64,000 nucleotides of DNA. It comes from Scedosporium boydii (taxonomy: Eukaryota > Ascomycota > Sordariomycetes > Microascales > Microascaceae). A program made the translations under genes and the position numbers. The notes beneath the pieces are model-generated. The model was not told the DNA's origin and did not search any database. It was given only the letters and a program-made list of their open reading frames with translations. Location: NCBI GenBank assembly GCA_002221725.1, contig NJFT01000017.1, positions 248,001 through 312,000 on the forward strand. Direction: 5' to 3'. Below are positions 11,821-23,914 of this stretch, one piece after another. Each line of letters opens with the position of its first letter. Positions within the stretch are counted from its first letter, which is position 1.

Positions 11821-12879
11821 TCCCAATTAGGCAGAATGGCTCAAGGGCGGGCAAGGAAGGGACGAGACGACAAAAGGTGATAATTAATGGGGTTATAGAT
11901 GAAAGGAATGAAAGCTTTGGGGTTTGGGAACAGAGGAGCTGTCCATCCGTGGGCCGACATGGAAAAACGACTAGGAGCGAATCTGTTTTATACCCACAGC
12001 TTCCTTGAATACTGGGACTCGACTTGACATTTTCAACTTCCTTGTACTCGGCTCACGCCAAGGTTTGACCAGAAGGCAGTGAGATTATACTCTTCGTTCA
12101 TTGGGTCCAACTCCGACTGCACCGCCAAGTGCGACCTTGGAATCTTGGGTCGGCCTTTGCGAAAGGTGTAAGCTGGGGAATAATGCCTTGCCCTATTATG
12201 CACGTCGCGATTTTGACGGAGGGTTTTGATCATTGTAGAATCCAAGCTAGCCGAAAAGGGCCAGATGTGCCGCTCGCCAAATCTTTAACACTGCCCCAAT
12301 CCCGGACTTCATCTAAATCGCCCCACCACAACAGCCATCCTTCAATGTTAATGACGGTGACCTTCAGGGAGTAAACTGCCAACGGTTGAAACTTGTTTGA
12401 CATGAGCTCAGCCCTAAATCCCAGCGAACCTTCGATCCTATTCTGACACAATGTGGCGCACTGGCGTCACGTTCCTATTCATTGGTTCGCGAGATGCTGT
12501 TTTCATTGACCGTAATCTGTAGACCACAAGATCGGCGAACTTGATAATATTGACCCAATGAAGGAAAATGTGCCGCCAGGCTCTGATTACTCTACGTAAG
12601 TACAGTGCTTGCGGCGAGTAGCGCATCGAATCTATCCTTCATCTCACCGGACACGCATGAGGCAATAAATCCCACGCGTCGGAATCCATGCCTTTTTAGT
12701 CCTGTACGCCTGGAAGGAAAAGAAAAAAAACACAGGATTCGTTCTTTTCAGCTTTTATATTTTCTGCGCCTTTTTTTTTTTTTTTGTCTGATTTGATGTA
12801 AGCGAGACAGCTATTATTCGGAGGCCAGCTCACATCGATGTATCGATATAATAATAACGCCAGCTCCGCAAAACCTGGT
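11821..12879. other. Intergenic, no gene seen
   Basis: The peptidase promoter should lie at the low-coordinate side and the 3' end of the Zn2Cys6 gene at the other. A poly-T run occurs near 12770-12785. No coding signal with domain support was found. Confidence 0.5.
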
Positions 12880-15202
12880 CTATAGAATGTCTTGTTTTCC
12901 CTCTCTTTTTGCCTTCCACACAGCACAATTACCCAGCCGCACGAGTTCAGCCACGAAATTATTCATCTCCTGTATATATTCGATTTCTTCATGACTTAGT
13001 GATCTCGTGAGTGTGTTCTGGAATATACTGACCGCCGAAGCCAGTATTTCTAGGTCTATCTGTGTTTGCGGTAATAGAGGGTGTATAACTATGTTGATGA
13101 ATAACGACAAGGCGGCCACGGAAGGATAAAATACTACCCGCCTTTTGATAACACGGTTAGCTTCTAGTAATACGGGATGAACACAGTGAATCCGTGCATA
13201 TCTTAGTTCATAAACAGCAGGAAGCCAATCAGACTCACCAGAATGCTTCCTGCTCAAGGACGACAGGGTTTTTGAGCAAAAGCAAGGTTGAGCGACTACC
13301 CTCCAAAGCAAGGTCAAGGCTCGAGTGAAAGACGCTATGAAGGTCATCAGGTATAGAGACGCCTTCGGCGTAAGCTGAGCCACATCTCCTGACCGCTGTG
13401 TGGATAGCCATGATAAGGTAATGATATTCCAACTGCAGTTTAATACAGCATCTGCGCTGCAAGGTGTTCATGGTGGGTAAAAATAGAGTGGAACCGGAAG
13501 ACACCGCAAGTTTAGGACGAAAATCTACCGGGATAGATAATCGCCAATCTTCAAGTTCGCCATCCAGCTGACGAATATGAAGTAGACGCTGGCTATCATC
13601 TACCTTGAAGGAGTTAGACGAATACAAAAGTCGACATACTTTCTCCTTTACACGACTCAGGTGAATGTCTTCGGCAAGAGAATTGAGTCCGAACCCCCCA
13701 TCAACAGAATTTCCCCTCCTGGAATCTTCATCTAAGCTCGGCAAGTACTCGTATAGATGGGAACGGTTATCTGGGGGAGTCAAATCGCAGTACTCCTCCG
13801 TGAGGAGGGGCAGTTGCCCGGAGCGAAGTGAAACATCCTTATCAAAGATGTAGCATTGCCAAAAGAGAAGTCTAGTGTGATGAATCTGGCGTTCGCTATA
13901 GGAGACGGTAGAGTCATATGGTTTTGTAGGCTGGTGCAAGTGTCCATTGAGGCCGCAGACAACACGACAAGCAACGGATAGTAGCGTAGTAGCATTCTCC
14001 CATTGACCGGTGGATGTCCGATATAGGTACTGTTCTTGATGTGAGCCGTTTCCCAAAAATTCCACAGAAGAGAAAAAGGGAGAACAGGACAAAGAATTAA
14101 GAACAGGGAGACCTTACCAGCATGAGCACCGCTTGGAGGGTTTCCAAATTTTCTTCCCCGACGACATATCCTAATAGACGTTGCGCTTTATCCGGACACA
14201 CGAGGCTACTACTGGAATCGGAGTTTTCGTCAGAGCCCGCCAAACGAGGCATCATGGCAAGGGCTGCCAGAACACATGTCCTAGCCGTGACTTGAGAGTG
14301 TGACAAAGGGGAACCGTCGGGTGCGTCATATGCTATTCTCACAGTCTCCTCGAATAGGACAGGGTCAACGAGAGGGTAAAGGAACCGAGAGGCCGAGGCG
14401 AAGAAGGAGTCGAGAATGGTTCGTGCCACATGTTTGTCCGGTAGTTTACGAAGTTCCTGGGGTGAGATCTGAGGGGAAGACAGCGCAGAAACCGGCACTG
14501 ACTTGGACCCGAACAGTTCAAACTTGCCCAGAGAAGCATCGCTGCCTGTTCGAGATTCAATCCATCTGTGGCCGTTGTCAGAGAGAATTGGCATCCCTCT
14601 GTGATACCAATTTCGTCCTAAATAACGGCCTACATCGCGAAGCTGTCGGCAAGACGGGTTTAGTGGCGCATCGATATCATGTAGTGGTAGGCTAGGAGCA
14701 GGTGAAGACTCCGAGAGGGACTGTGGGCGATGAATGAGGCTTGTTGGAGTTGGGCCTTGCAGGCAGTCTTCTTGATCGATTGTACCAGTCGCCAGTCTGT
14801 GCGAGTCGTTTGGAGCTTCACTCTGAGATCGATGAGAAGCCAAGGCACGACTTAGAGCATCCTCAAGGGCCTCGACTCGACGAGACAGCTCCTGCACGTC
14901 ACTTGACAGGATATTACTGATAAGACTAGATAAGTTGCGTATTTCTCATGGGGCACATTTCGGACGAGAGTATGAGCTTACATGTTCGTCGTATTCTTTC
15001 GTGTCTCCCTAGTGAATGTGCAAGCTAGGTCGTGATGAGTACACCATTCACAAGGACTCGCGGGATTGGAGATGGAACATTGAATCTTGTTGGAGACGAC
15101 GCATTAGGTGATATTTCTAATCGTTCGGTAGTGTCTGACGGTGCTATGATATGACCAAACCTTTCTTTTGTAACAGACGTCGCATGCTCGCTTGGGAGGC
15201 AT
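12880..15202 (-). CDS. Zn2Cys6 transcription factor with fungal-specific domain
   Basis: Five exons (15202-15161, 15085-14982, 14916-14118, 14029-13239, 13141-12880) give 665 residues. The first two exons are short and carry the binuclear zinc cluster: exon 1 ends CDVCYKRK and exon 2 continues IQCSISNPASPCEWC, giving C-x2-C-x6-C-x8-C-x2-C-x6-C. Next come a basic linker and a short heptad-like segment (ELSRRVEALEDAL), which suits a dimerisation coil. The middle part fits the fungal-specific transcription factor domain (DKDVSLRSGQLP, LLFWQCYIFDK). The C-terminus is helical with VFYPSVAALSLF. It is a nuclear DNA-binding activator or repressor. It is divergent from the Kelch gene and near the NRPS/transporter group, so a pathway-specific role is possible. 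Splice phases all agree; the exact donor of exon 2 is the least certain. Confidence 0.87.
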
Positions 15203-15756
15203 GACGATAGCCTGACGAGTCCAAAAAAAAATCAATCACACAATGCCAATTGTGAGAAGAGTCCTGCACATCGCGTCCCTGCGACTCGCGATCCGAGTCC
15301 GTGAGATTTGATCAGGGGAGGCACGTTCTGTCAGTGAGTGGAGATCGGAGATCGGAGTGGAATACCCCGCTTACATAAGAACAATTGTGTCCATTTTTCA
15401 CAACTTTGAATTAAAATGTGTAAATTGCTCAAAAACCGCCATTGTGCATTGCAGGAAAGACAATCGATCTTATGTAAGCGGCATAACTTCCTCCGAAACC
15501 CTCTTCAAAATTCGCGGTGATCTTAAAGCCGATGTCCACTGACGCAGTCCCTCGTTGCTTGATATGAGCCCATTGCCATGCATGCCAACCATGAGTGGAT
15601 TCCGGTTCTCGGGGGAATTTCTCGGGTAGGTTTGTGGATTTTGTATATAAGGCATGATGTGACCACCCCGTCTGTTTGTCCTCCTTCGGGGCAGACCATC
15701 ATCGTTCTGTGGTTCCGCTTTAGTTCTTTCACTCAAAATATCAAAACTCTCTCGGG
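15203..15756. promoter_or_regulatory. Divergent promoter region holding a MITE-like element
   Basis: This spacer of about 550 bp separates the regulator (minus) from the Kelch gene (plus). It contains a 119 bp inverted-repeat element at 15365-15483 and a small direct repeat of GAGATCG just before it (around 15344-15357). Promoters for both genes should lie here. Confidence 0.5.
15365..15483. mobile_element. MITE-like inverted-repeat element with TA flanks
   Basis: The left end reads CCCCGCTTACATAAGA and the right end is its near-perfect inverse (TCTTATGTAAGCGGCA). Fourteen bases are identical and weaker similarity continues inward (the ACAATTGTG side against CAATCGAT). Both ends are flanked by TA, the target duplication of Tc1/mariner-type elements. 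It has no coding capacity. Assignment as a miniature inverted-repeat element is by structure only; no second copy was noticed in the window. Confidence 0.5.
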
Positions 15757-16852
15757 ATGGCGTCTATTTCAAAGTTACCCGTTGCGAGCTGGACCCGCAT
15801 CGCCGCGAGCGTGCGTCTCTATCGATCATCTCAGGCTGTTTCTGTGATCCACCGGAAGGCGTACATCTTCGGCGGCGAGCTCCTCCCCAGGGAGCCCGTC
15901 GACAACAGAATCGATGTTGTAGAGCTTGCCGAGGGAAAAGGTAAGTCAATTCGCTTATTTTCTTTGGATTGTGGTGAATATAGTAAGAGCTAACGCTATC
16001 CAAGGATTCGGTGCTCAGACTCTCCCGGCACCAAGCGAGGGTCCTGCCCCTCGAGTTGGGACTCCGAGCACGACTATCGACCAGGGGATATACTTGTTCT
16101 CGGGTCGTGGTGGCATCGAAATGAGGCCCATAGAGGAAAACGGCGGCGTCTGGCGCTACGATGTCCTTAGTGCCGCGTGGGACCTAATCACGCCGGCGGA
16201 CCCCTCTGCACCCTTCCCGGCTGGACGGAGTTACCATTGCATTTCCTCTAATGGTTCGGATACCGTCTTCATCCACTCTGGCTGCCCAGAGCAGGGTCGA
16301 CTTAGTGACCTATGGGCTTTTGACATCTCCAACAGAGCTTGGAGAGAACTGCCGTCAGCCCCAGCACCACCGAGGGGCGGCGCTTCGATCGCCTTTGCGA
16401 ACGACAAACTCTACCGCATCAACGGGTTCGATGGGAAAACCGAACAAGGTGGCTCCGTAGATGTCTTTGACGTGGCTGCAAGTGCCTGGAGTAGTATCAA
16501 CTACAAGCCAGATGGCACCGAAGGCCCGGAGCCAAGAAGCGTCTCAATCCTGGTACCTGTCGACGTACAAGGCCGTGTGTACCTGGTCACCATGTTCGGT
16601 GAACGAGATCCCAGTTCGCTCGGACATGCCGGTGCAGGCAAGATGCTGTCTGACGCTTGGGCTTTCGATATTGAGAAGGCGGTGTGGCAGAAGGTTGAAA
16701 TGGGAAAGGATGGTCCTGTTGCACGGGGATGGTTTGATGCCGATGTGGCAAAGGATGAAGGGGGCAATGATACAATTGTTATTCATGGCGGCCTCGGCGA
16801 GGACAACAAGAGACTCGGAGATGTTTGGACGTTGTCATTTTCAGGGAATTAA
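15757..16852 (+). CDS. Kelch-repeat beta-propeller protein
   Basis: Two exons (15757-15940 and 16005-16852) give 343 residues. The protein is a series of Kelch blades with the usual spacing of a GG or SG pair, a Y or W and a closing DxWxF strand: VIHRKAYIFGGEL, QGIYLFSGRGG, DTVFIHSGCPEQGRLSDLWAFD, DKLYRINGFDGK, YLVTMFGERDPSSL and TIVIHGGLGEDNKRLGDVWTL. About six blades would close a propeller. It resembles the nitrile-specifier or scaffold type of stand-alone Kelch proteins. No signal peptide is present, so it is probably cytosolic. It could be a protein-interaction scaffold or, as in some fungal metabolite clusters, an accessory enzyme. No substrate can be read from the sequence. Confidence 0.87.
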
Positions 16853-17236
16853 AGTTGTATCTCAAGAGCCTGAGGGCCCAACTCTAATCTTCGCGATGGA
16901 ACTTTTAAATCGAACGAGGTCTGTCATATTAGCCCTTGGGAGTGTGCTCATTCCCATAACGTAGTCTCCCAATCATCTGAATGCTGAAAAATGCGCTGTA
17001 TGGTACTAGATTACTACAGAACTCCGTTTCTTAGTGTCACGTGGGGAGATTGAGAGGACTTGCTTTGCTAAGATGATAACTGTTGGCTGGGCATCAATAC
17101 AGCCTCACGCGGGCTTTGGTTTGCCCCAGCACTAAATTGTCGTTCTTTCCTAGCAACGTCCGCCGACGCGTGAATTTGATTGAATCGATACGAATTCGAC
17201 CTTAGCTGATTACTTGCTCAATACTATTTTCACATC
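16853..17236. other. Intergenic, no gene seen
   Basis: This 384 bp lies between the Kelch stop and the HET start. Nothing beyond the expected 3' and promoter regions is recognisable. Confidence 0.5.
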
Positions 17237-19129
17237 ATGCGACTCCTCGACGCGAAAATGCGGCGACTTGTGAGCTTTGATAACGAAGACAATATCCCCC
17301 CTTACGCTATCCTTTCCCATACCTGGGCGGAGGAAGAAATATCCTTTCAAGACCTCACAGATGCTCCGCAAAATATGACGGAAAGGCTTGGATGGGCCAA
17401 GGTAGAAGGCGCCTGCCGACTAGCGATTGAAAACAACTGCGACTACGTCTGGATCGACACTTGCTGCATCAACAAGTCTAGTAGCGCCGAGCTACAAGAG
17501 GCCATCAACTCCATGTTCACGTGGTACGAGTACGCAGAGCTATGCTTCGCCTACCTCGGAGATGTCTCTGCAGACGAAGCTCCGGAAGCTGAAGGGTCTG
17601 CGTTCCGAAACTGTCGTTGGTTTACGAGAGGCTGGACCCTGCAAGAACTGCTTGCTCCCCATATTGTCATATTCTTCGACAAATCATGGGTGAAAATTGC
17701 TAGTAGGGGAGATCTTTGCGAGCTAATTGAGGATATTACTGGCATTGGGACCTCCTATTTTGCGCCCCAGCATGACGACCCCAACGCAAGTGCCTATAGC
17801 CGGCTATCGAGAGCAAGCGTTGCGGAAAGGATGTCTTGGGCAGCCAATAGGGAGACAACGCGAAAGGAGGACATGGCCTATTGTCTTCTCGGCATTTTCG
17901 ACATCAACATGCCGATGCTCTACGGAGAGGGGATGAAGGCGTTCCGAAGATTGCAAGAGGAGATAATGAAGGTGACGGACGACAGCTCGCTGCTTTGCTG
18001 GGGTTATCAGGAAGCATGCAACAACTGGCGGGCCTCCCCGGGGGCGTTTATTTTGGCGCCGCACCCATCATATTTCAAGCATTGTCGTGACATTGTGCCA
18101 CGGGCTGTCGATGGTTTTAGCATGCCTTCCTTCTCGATGAATCAAAGGGGATTGCAGGTAAACTTACCTGTAAGAACCGATTTGACGCACCCAGAAGTGG
18201 TATACGGCATACTTGGCTGCGGACCACGATTGCCCTGGGAGCTTGAACCAGACGACGGTGAGATGCGCTTTGTGGCAATTCCACTAGTTTCCACGAGTAC
18301 CTGCGACGAACGACGGACGTCTACAAAGCCTCAGAAAGATGAATACTTGCGACATCATTGGTGTAGGCCAACTTTGATCTCGACCGAATTCCTGAAGCAG
18401 GCTGCACCGAGAGTGCTTACCATTCGACGAGCTTCAGAAAACAGCAACGATTTCCAGCAATTGCCATTCGCACTTGGTCTTGCCTTCATCCCTAACCAAG
18501 CATTCGATGTGGTTGGGACCTATCCACCGCAACCTCTGGGAGGCCAATTCGTATCTCTCGTCAAATATCCAGCACCTTGCTTGGATTCGTGGAGAGGTTT
18601 GCAATGGACAAATAGATTTCGAGAAGATGAGCCACCGGGGCGGTGTGAAAAAGGGCAGAGAATGCTTCACATTAAGATTCCTGAAGGGTACTTCCTAGTC
18701 CTATTAGAATACGAGGTCACAACTATCAAGGGGCGGGGCCAGCACCAGCTAGGATGTCGAGTTTTCGACCTACCAGGCCCATTCTCTTTGGAGTTCCTGC
18801 ATAGACTCACAATTACGCAAGACTTCACCCAGCTTCGAGAACTCTGCTGCAACCGTCAAGGAGAGCGGGCAATATTCAGACTCAACAACGATCCTCGGAT
18901 GTTTCTGGATATCGTACTCAGAAGAACGGAAGTACCTCCTCCGCCGATTACGGATGTTTTTATTTACGTGGTTGATGATGAACAGAGGACTAGGGAGGGG
19001 ATAGATGAAAATATATTCAGGAGCTGGTTGCATCAGAGAGAGGTAGACCAACAGACGAGGCGCAGGTTCCGCCCCAGGCGAGGCGTGTCGTCCAGGGGTG
19101 GCATCTCAGGCGAAAAGGGGGATGGGTAG
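17237..19129 (+). CDS. HET-domain (heterokaryon incompatibility) protein
   Basis: A single exon of 630 residues. The N-terminus carries the HET domain (roughly residues 20-250) with its conserved blocks YAILSHTW, YVWIDTCCINK, CFAYLGD, FTRGWTLQELLAP and MLYGEGMKAF. HET proteins trigger growth arrest and cell death when incompatible fungal strains fuse, or act in related self/non-self sensing. The C-terminal 380 residues carry no recognised domain; they are mixed alpha/beta-like and end in an arginine-rich tail (QQTRRRFRPRRG). No signal peptide or membrane helix is obvious, so it is expected to be cytosolic. The start at 17237 gives the canonical short N-terminal leader MRLLDAKMRRLV. Confidence 0.92.
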   Translation: MRLLDAKMRRLVSFDNEDNIPPYAILSHTWAEEEISFQDLTDAPQNMTERLGWAKVEGACRLAIENNCDYVWIDTCCINKSSSAELQEAINSMFTWYEYAELCFAYLGDVSADEAPEAEGSAFRNCRWFTRGWTLQELLAPHIVIFFDKSWVKIASRGDLCELIEDITGIGTSYFAPQHDDPNASAYSRLSRASVAERMSWAANRETTRKEDMAYCLLGIFDINMPMLYGEGMKAFRRLQEEIMKVTDDSSLLCWGYQEACNNWRASPGAFILAPHPSYFKHCRDIVPRAVDGFSMPSFSMNQRGLQVNLPVRTDLTHPEVVYGILGCGPRLPWELEPDDGEMRFVAIPLVSTSTCDERRTSTKPQKDEYLRHHWCRPTLISTEFLKQAAPRVLTIRRASENSNDFQQLPFALGLAFIPNQAFDVVGTYPPQPLGGQFVSLVKYPAPCLDSWRGLQWTNRFREDEPPGRCEKGQRMLHIKIPEGYFLVLLEYEVTTIKGRGQHQLGCRVFDLPGPFSLEFLHRLTITQDFTQLRELCCNRQGERAIFRLNNDPRMFLDIVLRRTEVPPPPITDVFIYVVDDEQRTREGIDENIFRSWLHQREVDQQTRRRFRPRRGVSSRGGISGEKGDG

Positions 19130-22100
19130 CTCGGCTTGGCCAGGAAGAGGGTCGCAAACTATGGTGCTGATCAGAGACTCCACTGAAAGTCTGACCGTGG
19201 TGGGTCTTCGGAATTGTGGCGACTATCTTCTCCAGGCTTAATTCGGCCGACACCCCGTTCCTACCCAATCCATTCTGTTATTTTTGGCTGAATTTCGAAG
19301 AGGTCAGTATCACGGACCTCTAGCGAAGAGGGGCCTGTGTAATGTCCTTTGTGAAGCATGTGGCATATATAAGATAGCTTGCCATCCTTCATCCTCGTCC
19401 CTCGTTGTCCTACTTTCCCCTATGGACCCTAACAAGTACGAATCCGTAGCAACTCCGCGGCGCCGGAAGAAGTTATGCTTAAAATTAAGAGGAAGAGCCA
19501 AAGAGGCCACGAAGCGGGACACCGTGGGACGTGTTCCGTGCCCTCGGGCCTAAAAGTTGGCCTAGATTTGGGTCAATGTTATGTAGGTGTGGACGAGGCT
19601 TGCGGTCCTCCAGCATAGCAGATGACATCGCTAGGTGCCCTGCGTCAACCTTGTCTGCTACCCCACATCACCTTCCGTTTCCTCGAGCCCTCTAGGAGCC
19701 TTGAGTAACGAAGCTTCGTATGAAAAGAAGACTAGAAGCCTGGCGGAGATGGTTGCACTAACAATTCAAAGTATCGGGCCTAATACGCGCGACGTGGAGG
19801 CGGATGGTGGACCCATACGCAGGACAAGAAGGCTCCAGTCGATTGTTATTAGTACAGTATGATGGAGATGTTTTCACAAGTCAGTCCTATTTCCATTAAC
19901 CTTATATAGGCTGCTACTCTACTCTTCAAATTGAAATGCCTCGAATCGTCCCCCAATTATATGCTTGTCTCCTTCAATGCATCGAGGTCATTTTTGGGAA
20001 AGAGAAATTTGTAACCCTTAGCGATACCACTCGTAGGTGCGGCCAAGCCCTTCCAAACTTTCGCCCTTTCGTCGACAAGATCCAAAATCGATAATAACCG
20101 GTTCATTGCCATCAAGCATGATGCTGCTAGGGTCGGTCACGGACAGCAATCACTCTAGAAGAGCTAGGAGGATCATGCCTATATAAGCTACAATGTCTCC
20201 TACGTATCTAGTATATTTTTCCTGACTCTTCAGTAGTCAATATAAGTAACAACTACACCCACCCTACAGTTGTATATGTACTACTCAGCCTATACTTTTG
20301 TGAATACTGCTTGACTGCCTCACTTACTTCCTAAACAGACAATACCTCAATCCCGGCACCAGTTGTATCCACCTGATACCGTCCACGGGCTAGTGTTATG
20401 ATTGTAAATTGTAACAAAAATAGTCACTGTCCGGTCAAGACATCTTCTCGGAGCCTCTAGGAACTCTTCCTCTTCAGGTAGTTGTTCTCCCAAGCTCGTC
20501 AGGAATTTACCCTGCTCGCCGAGTCGCCAACTGCTATGTTCAGAGACCCTAATATGACGGGTGAGTTCCTCCCAACATCGTTGGGCGACCGCGTGCTCGC
20601 CCCAAAGTTGGCAGCAGCACAGTGTCCCTGACGTTCCCATCTCGGACCACATGTATAGCTGGTCATGGAAAAGACACTATCCGCCTCAAAGTCTTCCTTT
20701 CACAGACACACATTCCTGAAGCGAGAGTGAATAGAGAATTGTTATGCCGCGGGGGAATAAGCCCCAGCCCCTAGGAATTTAGCCCGGCTTGCTGGTCTCG
20801 ATCTCGTGCTTATCAGCAGTGCAGTCATTTGATGTTTCAGTACTTCGTACACTTTGGTCGAAAGATTACTCAAACCAGACTAAGCACTTGAGCCGCCAGT
20901 GGGTGGAGCATTATGTGCGGGGGAGGCGTTCAGAAGTCAGGGACAACCTGGGGGGGTTGTGGGAAAACAGCTCGGCACTTACTTTGGCGAGACCAAAGCA
21001 CGCTTGGAAAGTTCATGCCTGCCACGCTCGGATGGATAGGATCTAGTTGACCCTGTACCCGGGCCTCCTACCCCTGCATCCGAAACAAGGGACGAGATCC
21101 CGATGAACATTTAGATTCCTTTCTTAAGAATTTCGTAATGCCGTATTACGGTATGGCAATTCACGAATCATTAACCCAACACCGAAAAGGCCGAATCTTC
21201 TCCGCAATCGTCTGACAAATTATGGACTTAGCCCACGAGCCCCCGTGGAAACAATGCCGACAACAAAAGATCACCCGGAGTCGATGTGCTCAGGCTCGCG
21301 AGTGTAAGCTTCGCAAGCAAAGCAAAGATGCGGTGACCGCACGGTCGCTTCGGGTCAGATCTGCTGGTAGTACGGGGACCTGGCTGGGACCTGCTCTGCG
21401 TCTACATGTAGATCTCTCATCCGTTTTCCGCGTCTAAGCTCTTCTGCTTTCTTCAGCTCCTCGGCGACCCGTGTCATGATCGTCTTAATTTCCTGCTAGA
21501 GTTGTTGAATTTTCATCTCCAGCCGGTCGCTCATCATCTTAATCACCGCCGTTTCGCTGGTTCTCCATCAACGCGTCCGACAGCCTCTCCAGAATATGCT
21601 TCTATTCACTCACTCATGAGATGGACTGACATCTCCTGGAGCACCGTTCTGATCATCCATCATGCTGGCAGTCGCCTGTAGATTTTCCAGTAGCTTCGCA
21701 GTCCGTTTCGCGGGTCTCGGTAACTGACGCGTCGCAGCCACCAATTGTCTACCCCCCTAAAGACCAGTATCCGATAAGAAGGGCCACTAGAGTCCTCCTT
21801 CCGATTTTTAGATTTCAAATAAGTCCCATTGATTGGTCACAGCCTTTGCAGAGAACAGCCCACTCTATTCTACGGGCAACGGGCTTGGGGCCATGCCTCA
21901 TTAGGGCGCAGATGTGGATCCCAGTCTGGGGTCCCCGCAATTCTACCCCAGGTTTCGGAATCGGCGTCGATCATGACGCCTGGTCGTCTTCCGAAGGCTA
22001 GTTTCTGGTCGAACAGATGAACGCAACATGTTTACATATAAAGAAACGTGAAGCCCTCCTCCGGCACGTCAATTTGTACGTCTCCTTAGACATCATCCTT

Positions 22101-22201
22101 TCAAGAAGGTTAGGGTGTAAGTACTGAGCGGAAAAAAAAAAGAAAAAATAAATAAGAATAAAAACCAGCTGCAACGAACCGAGCAAAGCAATCCGTCAAC
22201 A
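19130..22201. other. Gene-poor 3 kb, possible decayed coding at 21.2-21.7 kb
   Basis: No intact gene was found. A minus-strand ORF at 20347-20652 (101 residues) has no recognisable domain. Around 21220-21700 the minus strand reads as charged coiled-coil-like text broken by stops (for example RLEMKIQQL-stop-QEIKTIMTRVAEELKKAEEL), which suggests a decayed coding sequence of unknown origin, possibly from a transposon. The promoter of the P450 at 22202 lies at the right end. Confidence 0.35.
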
Positions 22202-23914
22202 ATGTTCGAGTTACTCGACAAGTTCGACATGGTCGAGATTGTCTCGATCTTGTCTACGCCCTCTACAATTCTCCTTCTGATAGGCACCACTGCCGTTATC
22301 GGTCTCCTCCGAAACAAATTTCGCCCAGGCATATGGGACATTCCAGGACCAGCTCTTGCCGGCTACACCGCGCTCTGGCGATGGCGGGACGTATGCAAGG
22401 GTCAGGCGCACAGAACGGCAATTAATTTACATCGAAAATACGGCTCCCTTGTTCGCATCGGCCCGAACCATGTGTCTGTGTCAGATCCTCGGGAGATTAA
22501 GAAGATTTATGGCCTGAAGTCTGGCTACACAAAGGTGCGGCGAGTCTAACACCTGATAACATTTCGATCAATTGTGAGCGACTAAATGCTGAATAAAAGT
22601 TCCTAGACCGCCTTTTATCCCATCCAGTCCATTACCTGGCAGGGAAAGCCCCAGCTGAATCTTTTCGGTACCCGAGATGAAGCTTACCACCGCGAAATGA
22701 AGAAACCGATTGCCAACGCATTCAGTCTGACGACGCTCCTGACAAACGAACCGGCCGTGGACACTTGTAGCTTGCTTCTGTTTGATAAGCTGAATCTGTT
22801 CGCAGATGAGAACAAGCCGGTAGACCTAGGCGAATGGATCCAGTTCTATACCTTTGACGTTGTGGGAGAGATTACTTTCGCCAAAAAGCTGGGCTTCCTT
22901 GAGAGAGGAGAAGACGTTGATAGCATGATTGAGAGTATCGAGGGCATCCTGGTACGGCAACCGTGCACACACGCAATTTGGAACTCGGCTAACGTTAGAG
23001 ATTAATAGACATACGCCAGCCAGGTTGGCCAGGTTCCTATTTGGCACAACTTTCTACTGGGAAACCCTCTTCTCCCATATCTCCTGCCATCGATGGAGAA
23101 CTGGAACCAAGTGCTTACATTTACCTTAAAAGCTGTCAATTCCGTTCTCGGACTTGATGGTTCTGGAGCTAGCCTCAAGAAGGGTGGAGAGCTTGACGTT
23201 GACGCCCTGGATCAACGCGGAGACATGCTCAGCAAGTGGTACGCCGTCAAGCTTTCGTCGCCAGAGAGGATGTCGACACGTGATCTTGTCGTTCATCTGA
23301 GCACAAACGTGTTTGCTGGATCGGACACGACTGCCATTGCCATCCGCGCTGTACTCTATCACCTGCTCAAGAACCCGGACAAGATGCGCAAAGTGGTCAA
23401 GGAAATCGACGATGCGGCCGCCGAAGGAAAGCTCAGCCAGCCAGTGTCCTTCAAGGAGTCCACAAACCACCTGCCGTACATGCAGGCGGCGATTAAGGAG
23501 GGCCTCAGAATTCATCCATCAGTTGGTCTTCTACTGGAACGACATGTACCCCGAGGCGGCGCCGTGATCTGCAACAGGCACATCCCCGAAGGTACCATTG
23601 TCGGAATCAACGCATGGGTGACCCAGCATGATCCTGAGGTGTTCCCTAGCCCGGATAGCTTCGAACCTGAGAGATGGCTTAATGCCTCCGAGGACGAGCT
23701 GAAGATGATGGATCAATCGTTCTTTGCCTTTGGCGCTGGAACCCGCACTTGTATCGGAAGACACATTGCTACGATGGAGATGGCCAAGATGATTCCGGAA
23801 TTTTTGAGACGATTTGAGGTTACACTTTCTGATCCGCAGACAGAGTGGAAGACGAAGAATATCTGGTTTGTGCAGCAAGAGGGACTCATTTGCAACTTGA
23901 AGAGAAGAGTCTAA
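22202..23914 (+). CDS. Cytochrome P450 monooxygenase
   Basis: Three exons (22202-22534, 22628-22951, 23009-23914) give 520 residues with consistent phases. An N-terminal membrane anchor (about residues 12-35) precedes the WDIPGPALAGYT proline region. The I-helix reads FAGSDTTAIA, the ExxR motif is EGLR, then FEPERW, and the haem-binding loop is FGAGTRTCIG with the cysteine ligand intact. It is an endoplasmic-reticulum class II P450, closest in feel to pisatin-demethylase-type fungal P450s. It would need a reductase encoded elsewhere. It stands alone between gene-poor stretches, about 4 kb from the ATP-grasp cluster, so membership of that cluster is uncertain. Confidence 0.9.

Noticed and set aside
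20347..20652. Minus-strand 101-codon ORF as a gene
   Set aside because: No domain, splice or context support; left inside the intergenic description.
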